Source: Mesorhizobium_G sp050247155 (GTDB lineage Bacteria; Pseudomonadota; Alphaproteobacteria; Rhizobiales; Rhizobiaceae). From it: 64,000 bases of DNA. Under the pieces are notes generated by a model that was not told the origin of the DNA, did no database searches, and was given only the letters and a program-made list of their open reading frames with translations. Position 1 is the first letter of the stretch. Every line of letters starts with the position of its first letter. Made by a program: the position numbers and the translations under genes. The stretch lies in NCBI GenBank assembly GCA_050247155.1, contig JBFWUS010000007.1, positions 1 through 64,000 of the forward strand, in the 5' to 3' direction. Shown piece after piece: positions 58,624 to 64,000 of the stretch.

Positions 58624-58874
58624 TGCCTTTCCTTCGTGCAAAAATGCAGTCGGAGGCATTATCGCGCGGGTTGAGAGCGCGTTGACAGATTCTGTGCGAA
58701 AAAGTTCCGCCAGCCTCGCAAGGTATTGAAAAAACTGAGCAAAATTATTCCCTTGCGCAGAATTGGCTGAAATCTGTCCATCAGATCGGGCTTGGCGGGT
58801 CGTCTACACCGGCTTTGTGCTGGTGAGTCCGAAGCTTGAATGCCTGACCTTGCGGGGGAGATTCGAGTGTCCAA

Positions 58875-60494
58875 TCATGCCGCATCTTGAAGGATGCAAC
58901 TCGCGCCCTTTTCGGCGATCATCGCCGTCGGTGTGTTCGTATTCCCGGACGTGATCGTCGGCATCACGGAGGCATCGATGACCCGCAGGCCCGCGATCCC
59001 ATGGACGCGCAGGCGCTCGTCCACCACGGCGTGCGGATCGCTTGCAAGCCCCATCTTCGCCGTGCCTGTCGGATGAAAGATCGTGGTGCCTATGTCGCCG
59101 GCGGCTTTGGCCAGGGCAACATCGTCGTCACCGACCTGCGGTCCAGGGAGGTATTCTTCCGGTCGATAGGGTGCCAGAGCCGGCTGCCGCATCAACCGGC
59201 GGGTGACGCGAATAGCATCGGCCGCCACCTGCCTGTCCTCGAGCGTGGAGAGATAATTCGGCGCGATCCGGGGCGCAGCATCGAGGGCGCTCGAGCCGAT
59301 CCGGATCGTTCCGCGTGAGGTCGGCCGCAGATTGCAGGCGGCGACCGTGATGGCTGGGAAACGGTGTAGCGGATCGCCGAATTTGTCGAGCGACAGTGGC
59401 TGGACGTGGAACTGGATATCGGCTCGATCCTTATCGCCGTTCGAGCGCGTGAAGATGCCGAGTTGCGACGGCGCCATGGTCAGGGGACCTCGACGCCCGA
59501 ACGCATATTCCGCCCCCATCCAGGCGCGCCTGATCAGCGAATGATAGGTCTCGTTCAGGGTGCGGATGCCGTGCATCTTGTAGATGGCGCGCTGCTGGAG
59601 GTGGTCCTGAAGGTTGCGGCCGACGCCCTGCCGATCCAGCGCCACGTCTATGCCGAGCGGTTGGAGCCATTCGGCCGGCCCGATGCCCGAACGATGCAGG
59701 ATCTGGATTGAGCCGATCGATCCCGCACACAGGATAACCTCGCCTTTTGCCCGAACCTCGATCGTCTCGCTGCCCTGCTTGAAGCGCACGCCGACGGCGC
59801 GGCCCTGTTCCAGGAGGAGACGGTCCGCCGTCACGCCGGTTTCGAGGCGCAGATTGGGGCGGGACAGCACGGGTTTCAGGAAACCGCGCGCCGAGGACCA
59901 GCGCCGTCCGCGTTTCTGGTTGACGTGGAAATAGCCGACGCCCTCATTGTCGCCCGTGTTGAAATCCGGCGTCCGGCGAATACCCATCTGCGTTGCCGCG
60001 TCCGCCACCGTGTCGAGGACCTTCCAGGAAATGCGCGGCGCTTCGATGCGCCACCCGCCTCCAGTCCCATGGTGCTCGCTTGCGCCGAGAAAATGGTCTT
60101 CCAGCTTCTTGAACGCCGGCAGGACGTCATCCCACCCCCAGCCAGTCAGGCCGAGCTGACGCCAGTGATTGTAGTCGGCGGCCTGTCCGCGCATTGAAAT
60201 CATCGCGTTGATCGCCGACGATCCACCGATGACCTTGCCGCGCGGATAGGCGAGGGTGCGGCCGTTGAGGCCCGGCTCGACCTCCGTCTTGAACATCCAG
60301 TCCGCGCGTGGATTGCCGATCGCGAACAGATAGCCGACCGGAATGTGAAACCAGATCCAGTTGTCTCTGCCGCCTGCTTCGAGGAGCAGTACGCGTTTGC
60401 GAGGATCTGCAGACAGCCGGTTCGCGACGATGCACCCAGCCGTGCCCGCGCCGACAACGACGTAATCAAAATCTCCTTCGAGACGCTGCGCCAT
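58875..60494 (-). CDS. GMC-family FAD oxidoreductase (choline/alcohol dehydrogenase-like)
   Basis: A 539-residue GMC enzyme without signal peptide. FAD motif YVVVGAGTAGCIVANRLS, signature 1 GKVIGGSSAINAMISMRG, signature 2 CAGSIGSIQILHRSGIGP, and the C-terminal active-site stretches FHPTGTAKMG and TSGNTNTPTAMIAEKGA. GAGAGGA precedes the ATG at 60494; an in-frame ATG at 60572 is unsupported. It is divergent from a LysR gene that probably controls it. It is the third GMC enzyme in 64 kb and is not a near copy of the other two, judged by its motifs. Substrate unknown. Confidence 0.87.
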   Translation of the reverse strand: MAQRLEGDFDYVVVGAGTAGCIVANRLSADPRKRVLLLEAGGRDNWIWFHIPVGYLFAIGNPRADWMFKTEVEPGLNGRTLAYPRGKVIGGSSAINAMISMRGQAADYNHWRQLGLTGWGWDDVLPAFKKLEDHFLGASEHHGTGGGWRIEAPRISWKVLDTVADAATQMGIRRTPDFNTGDNEGVGYFHVNQKRGRRWSSARGFLKPVLSRPNLRLETGVTADRLLLEQGRAVGVRFKQGSETIEVRAKGEVILCAGSIGSIQILHRSGIGPAEWLQPLGIDVALDRQGVGRNLQDHLQQRAIYKMHGIRTLNETYHSLIRRAWMGAEYAFGRRGPLTMAPSQLGIFTRSNGDKDRADIQFHVQPLSLDKFGDPLHRFPAITVAACNLRPTSRGTIRIGSSALDAAPRIAPNYLSTLEDRQVAADAIRVTRRLMRQPALAPYRPEEYLPGPQVGDDDVALAKAAGDIGTTIFHPTGTAKMGLASDPHAVVDERLRVHGIAGLRVIDASVMPTITSGNTNTPTAMIAEKGASCILQDAA

Positions 60495-60571
60495 TTTTCC
60501 TCTCTCCCCATGATCGGGAGCGTGTATCGCATTCTGGATTATTGCACTCAATGCCGATAATCTCAGTTTCA

Positions 60572-60589
60572 TTCTGCATTTTTGCAGAA
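60572..60589. promoter_or_regulatory. Palindromic operator candidate, TTCTGCATTTTTGCAGAA
   Basis: A perfect 7-bp inverted repeat with a TTTT centre in the 142-bp gap between the divergent GMC and LysR genes, 48 bp before the LysR start. It fits the T-N11-A symmetry of LysR-type sites. Binding by the adjacent regulator is inference. Confidence 0.6.
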
Positions 60590-60636
60590 GTGACGAGGGT
60601 CAAGGCCTCGCACCAAACTAGCGGATTCCGGCGCCA

Positions 60637-61530
60637 ATGGACTGGGATGATCTTAGAATTTTTCTGCAGCTCTCCCGGACGCGGCAGATGACGAATGCGG
60701 GCAAAGCCCTGGGATTGGACGATTCCACGGTTGGACGCCGCATAGCCAGGCTCGAGCAGACCCTTGGCGTATCGCTGATCAAGCGAGCCGGCCGCAGGAC
60801 AGCAATCACGGAGCAGGGCGAAAAGCTCGCGCAAGCGGTGGAGGAGGTCGAATCCGTCGTCCTGCGCAAGATCGTCGGCCTTGGCGATGACCAGATGGAG
60901 GCGGCGGGGCGCGTCCGGGTTGGCGCACCCGAAGGCATCGGGGTTGGCTACCTGGCGCAGAAGCTTGCCGAAATGTCGGGCTTGAACGAGCGCCTCGAAA
61001 CGGAACTGGTCGCGCTGCCGAGAACCTATTCGCTGGCGACGCGCGAGGTCGACATCGCGATTACCCTGGAACGGCCGAGCGCCGGTCTGGTCACCATGCA
61101 AAAGCTGACCGACTACACCTTGGAACTCTATGGCACCGACCGCTATTTCGAACAGCGCGGAAAGCCGAAAAGGATGGCCGAGCTCGGCCAACACAGGTTT
61201 GCCGGATATATTCCCGAGCTGCTGTTCACGAAGGAGCTGAATTTCTCCAAGCTGAACGAAGGCATCGAAGTCGCTCCCGTGATCCGCAGCACCAGTGTCA
61301 TCGCCCAGGTGAACGCCGTTCTTTCCGGGGCGGCGATTGGTGTCCTGCCGCGCTTTCTGGCAGTGACGCATGAAGAGCTGAGACCTGTGCTCGAAAGCGA
61401 GTTCCAGCTTACGCGCAGCTACTGGATTTCCGTGCACGACGACCTGCGGCATCTGCATCGCATCCAGGTCGTCCTCGATGCGATGATCGCGATGGTGCGC
61501 GGTGACCGTTCAAGATTTATTCGACGCTGA
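60637..61530 (+). CDS. LysR-family transcriptional regulator
   Basis: A 297-residue regulator. N-terminal helix-turn-helix DWDDLRIFLQLSRTRQMTNAGKALGLDDSTVGRRIARLEQTLG, which opens with the 'xWDDLRxFL' pattern seen in many proteobacterial LysR proteins, and an effector domain from about 90 (GRVRVGAPEGIGVGYLAQKLAEM). The Shine-Dalgarno site is weak. It is divergent from the GMC gene across a palindrome and convergent with the MocR gene. The 169-bp gap that follows (61531-61699) shows no clear terminator. Confidence 0.9.
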   Translation: MDWDDLRIFLQLSRTRQMTNAGKALGLDDSTVGRRIARLEQTLGVSLIKRAGRRTAITEQGEKLAQAVEEVESVVLRKIVGLGDDQMEAAGRVRVGAPEGIGVGYLAQKLAEMSGLNERLETELVALPRTYSLATREVDIAITLERPSAGLVTMQKLTDYTLELYGTDRYFEQRGKPKRMAELGQHRFAGYIPELLFTKELNFSKLNEGIEVAPVIRSTSVIAQVNAVLSGAAIGVLPRFLAVTHEELRPVLESEFQLTRSYWISVHDDLRHLHRIQVVLDAMIAMVRGDRSRFIRR

Positions 61531-61699
61531 CCCAGATCGTCACCGCTATGCAACGCGGTCCGGATCTGAATCACGCCGGCAGGCGCCTCGCGCGGGTGAC
61601 ACTTGCCGGACGCTGTGCCTTTCCAAACGTCGCATGGCCAACCGTTCGCGCTCCCAAACGCCCACCCTCACTGCGAGTCGCTGGGAGCCTGATTTTGCA

Positions 61700-63196
61700 T
61701 CAGCGATCGATGCGCGCTCGGACCCGAGCAACACCCTCGGCTATGTTGGCGCGCGGGATGGATGAGTAACCCATGCGGAAGTAGCGGCAGGGGACGTCAG
61801 ATGTCGGGAAGAACGGCGAACCGGATTCGACGAGCACACCATCCTGCCGCAAAGTGTCAACCAGGACATCGGCGTCAAGCCCCTCCGGCCCCTCTATCCA
61901 AAACGACGTGCCGCCAAAGGCTGACGAGCCGGCGATCGTCAGCCCTTCCCGCTGAAGCGCTTCCGCCATCAGCATATGGCGACCGTGATACTCCGCCCGC
62001 ATCCGGTGCAGCACGGCGTCATAATGGCCGAGCGCCAGAAAATAGGCGGCCGTGCGCTGGAGATGCCCGGGGGGGTGACGCAACATCATGGAACGCAGCG
62101 CACGCGCCTCGCGGATGAATGGGGCAGGCGCCACCAGATAGCCGAGGCGCAGCCCCGGAAAAAGCGACTTCGAAAAGCTGCCGATATAGAGGACGCGGCC
62201 GGCTTCATCGAAAGCCTTGAGCGCCGGTGAAGGCGGCGCAAGAAAGCTGATCTCGAACTCGTAGTCGTCTTCGATGATGATGAAATCCTTCTCGGCGGCC
62301 GCCTGCAGAAGCTTTGCGCGGCGGTCGACCGGCATGGTCGCGCCGGTCGGCGAGTGATGACTTGGCGTCACGACGACGGCGTCGACCCGCGCCGGCAAGG
62401 CATCCGGAGGCAGGCCGTCGCCATCGACGTCGATCGCCGCGACGCGCGCACCGCTCAGCGCCAGCGATGCGCTGATGTCCGGGTGGCAGGGGTTTTCGCA
62501 GACGGCGGTCGAGCCCTCGCCCAAAATCAGCCGAGTCACGATCCAAAGCGCATTCTGAGCACCGACCGTCACCAGAATTTCATCAGGGTTGGCGTGGATG
62601 CCGCGCCGCGGCAAGGTGTGGGTGGAGATGTAGTCGACCAGCCTGACATCGTCGGCCGCGGCGAAATCGCTGGCCATCAGGATGAAGTCTTCCCGCGCCA
62701 GCGCGCGTCGAGCGCAATCCCGCCAAGCGTTGAGGTCGAATAGCGTTGGGTCCATCTGGCCATAGAGGAACGGATAGGGATATCGACGCCAGTCGAGAGG
62801 CTTGGGGATCTGCCTGACCACCCCGAAGTCGAGCTTCACCTTGCGCGCCCAGTCGACCACGCCGGCGCCGACGACAGGCCGGCTGCTGGCAAGCGCGCGC
62901 TCCGGCGGATTGTCGACGATACGATAGGAGCTGCGGGTTGCGGCTTCCACATACCCTTGCGAGACGAGTTCCTGATAGGCAAGCGTCACCGTGATGCGGG
63001 AAATGCCCAGATAGTCGGCGAGGCGGCGTGTCGATGGCAGGTGCGCGCCCGGCCGGATACGACCCGCAAGGACGGCCGACACCACAGTCTCGCGCAACTG
63101 CGCCTGAAGCCCCAGACCGCGCTCGCGATCGATGAAGAAGATTGTCTCGGAAACGTTGGTGCGCACGGCCGTCAGCCTGATTTCATCTGGAGTCAT
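61700..63196 (-). CDS. tauR: MocR-family regulator, TauR-like
   Basis: A 498-residue fusion of a GntR winged helix (about 25-95; LQAQLRETVVSAVLAGRIRPG and LPSTRRLADYLGISRITVTLAYQELVSQGYVEA) with a PLP-dependent aminotransferase-like domain. The PLP lysine is in YIGSFSKSLFPGLRLGYLV, Lys343. TauR of Rhodobacter capsulatus is a protein of this type that activates taurine genes; here the gene is divergent from tauA, which supports the name. PLP and the amino-sulfonate are the expected co-inducers. GGGAG precedes the ATG. Confidence 0.87.
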   Translation of the reverse strand: MTPDEIRLTAVRTNVSETIFFIDRERGLGLQAQLRETVVSAVLAGRIRPGAHLPSTRRLADYLGISRITVTLAYQELVSQGYVEAATRSSYRIVDNPPERALASSRPVVGAGVVDWARKVKLDFGVVRQIPKPLDWRRYPYPFLYGQMDPTLFDLNAWRDCARRALAREDFILMASDFAAADDVRLVDYISTHTLPRRGIHANPDEILVTVGAQNALWIVTRLILGEGSTAVCENPCHPDISASLALSGARVAAIDVDGDGLPPDALPARVDAVVVTPSHHSPTGATMPVDRRAKLLQAAAEKDFIIIEDDYEFEISFLAPPSPALKAFDEAGRVLYIGSFSKSLFPGLRLGYLVAPAPFIREARALRSMMLRHPPGHLQRTAAYFLALGHYDAVLHRMRAEYHGRHMLMAEALQREGLTIAGSSAFGGTSFWIEGPEGLDADVLVDTLRQDGVLVESGSPFFPTSDVPCRYFRMGYSSIPRANIAEGVARVRARIDR

Positions 63197-63208
63197 TCAA
63201 CTCCCAAG

Positions 63209-63241
63209 CTGGATATAAGGCAATTCTGCGCCCCGACTTAT
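63209..63241 (+). promoter_or_regulatory. Candidate TauR direct-repeat site
   Basis: CTGGATATAA (63209-63218) and CCCGACTTAT (63232-63241) lie 23 bp apart, same strand, in the gap between the MocR gene and tauA. They resemble the direct repeat CTGGACYTAA that I recall for TauR of Rhodobacter capsulatus. The first copy matches 8 of 10 positions, the second 7 of 10. Confidence 0.4.
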
Positions 63242-63288
63242 TCAATCAGCAACAAGACCAAGTGAATGGCAAATCGGACGGAGGAACG

Positions 63289-64000
63289 ATGATACACTTC
63301 AAGCACATCAAACGCATGGCAGCGACCGCGAGCATGATTGCGGGCCTGCTTTCATCCGGCATCGCCTATGCCGAAACCAGCCTCGTCGTCGGCTACCAGC
63401 AGATCGTCGGTCCGTTCGTCGCGGCCATCGCAGACGGCAGCCTTGACGCCGCCGCCAAGGAAGCGGGCTACACGATCGACTGGCGGCAATTCAGTTCCGC
63501 CGGCGACATCACCACCGCGCTTGCGTCGGGCGACGTGCCGATCGGCGTGATCGGCTCGACGGGAGCGGCCGCTGCTGCGACACGCGGCGTCGACCTCCAG
63601 GTGTTCTGGATCCTCGACAATATCGGCAAGTCCGAAGCGCTGGTTGCGCGGGAAGGATCCGGCATCGCAAGCCCCGCCGACCTGAAGGGCAAGAAAGTCG
63701 CCGTACCTTTCGTCTCGACCTCGCATTTCCATCTGCTGGTCGGCATGAACCAGGTCTGGAAGATCGATCCGACCGAGGTCGAAATCCTCAACCTGAAGCC
63801 ACCGCAGATCGTTGCCGCCTGGACGCGTGGCGACATCGATGCCGCTTATGTCTGGCCGCCGGCTCTTTCCGAAATCCTCAAGACCGGCAAGGTCATTTCG
63901 GACTCCGAGGTTATCGGCGCCGCGAGCGTGCCGACATTCGACGGCCTTGTGGTGGCGACCGATTGGGCCGCGGAACACCCGCAACTGATGGAAGCCTTCA
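63289..64000 (+). CDS. tauA: Taurine ABC transporter solute-binding protein TauA (3' end outside window)
   Basis: The first 237 residues of a periplasmic taurine-binding protein. Signal peptide about 1-28 (MIAGLLSSGIAYA), then VVGYQQIVGPFVAAIADG, DWRQFSSAGDITTALASGDVPIGVIGS, ADLKGKKVAVPFVSTSHFHLL and IVAAWTRGDIDAAYVWPPAL, all close to the TauA pattern known from Escherichia coli. GGAGGAAC precedes the ATG. Divergence from a TauR-like gene supports taurine or a close aminosulfonate as ligand. The tauB and tauC genes should follow beyond the window. Confidence 0.91.
   Translation, partial: MIHFKHIKRMAATASMIAGLLSSGIAYAETSLVVGYQQIVGPFVAAIADGSLDAAAKEAGYTIDWRQFSSAGDITTALASGDVPIGVIGSTGAAAAATRGVDLQVFWILDNIGKSEALVAREGSGIASPADLKGKKVAVPFVSTSHFHLLVGMNQVWKIDPTEVEILNLKPPQIVAAWTRGDIDAAYVWPPALSEILKTGKVISDSEVIGAASVPTFDGLVVATDWAAEHPQLMEAF

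Noticed and set aside
61548..61769. Short frames in the gap between the LysR and MocR genes
   Set aside because: No domain, no ribosome site, and they run antisense into the MocR gene.
1..64000. CRISPR arrays, tRNA/rRNA genes, prophage or complete insertion sequences
   Set aside because: I looked for regular direct repeats with spacers, cloverleaf-like blocks, integrase or phage genes and paired terminal repeats, and found none beyond the transposase scar and the palindromic element.

Overview
The window is GC-rich (roughly 60-65% by eye), densely coded and free of rRNA, tRNA, CRISPR and intact mobile elements. The gene families (FixJ-type two-component system, many ABC importers, LysR/GntR/LacI/AraC/MocR regulators, GMC oxidoreductases, Kdp potassium pump, CphA/CphB, MocR-TauA) and the C/G-rich palindrome at 51513-51610 suggest a soil alphaproteobacterium of the order Hyphomicrobiales (Rhizobiales), plausibly near Mesorhizobium. 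No taxonomic marker gene is present, so this is inference. It reads as a catabolic accessory region: at least ten small modules, most with their own regulator.

Layout. 1-125: 3' end of a short-chain dehydrogenase. 347-7917: GMC alcohol dehydrogenase, aldehyde dehydrogenase, acyl-CoA dehydrogenase, acyl-CoA ligase and an AraC regulator, a gene set resembling polyethylene-glycol/alcohol oxidation loci. 8298-8991: guanine-deaminase-like protein and a LysR remnant. 9059-11775: histidine kinase, FixJ-like regulator and a secreted HbpS/GlcG-like protein. 12140-16411: exported GMC oxidoreductase, epoxide hydrolase with divergent LysR, and a decayed transposase fragment. 16632-22082: cyanophycin locus (cyanophycinase, cyanophycin synthetase, and a paralogue that looks like CphA with its ATP-grasp domain removed). 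22290-26138: three-subunit molybdenum hydroxylase plus a MoaD-like protein. 26426-34334: kdpFABCDE with an extra 27-codon gene. 34357-38019: Gfo/Idh oxidoreductase with GntR regulator, divergent from a two-component flavin monooxygenase. 38047-48996: a pectin/unsaturated-uronide module (LacI regulator, GH105-type hydrolase, KduI, a large protein of unknown family, a complete sugar ABC importer, and a hydrolase). 49047-58172: a polyamine-type ABC importer with a nitrilase, an amino-acid ABC importer without its ATPase, an agmatinase-family ureohydrolase and a divergent LysR regulator, together pointing to guanidino/polyamine use. 58219-61530: small membrane protein, third GMC oxidoreductase, LysR. 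61700-64000: MocR-type TauR-like regulator divergent from tauA (cut by the window end).

The parts most worth a second look are the CphA paralogue lacking ATP-grasp (20340-22082), the 835-residue unassigned protein translationally coupled to kduI (41110-43617), the MoaD-like protein in the molybdenum hydroxylase operon, the sensor/HbpS pairing, the PEG-like oxidation locus, and several clean operator-like palindromes next to regulators.
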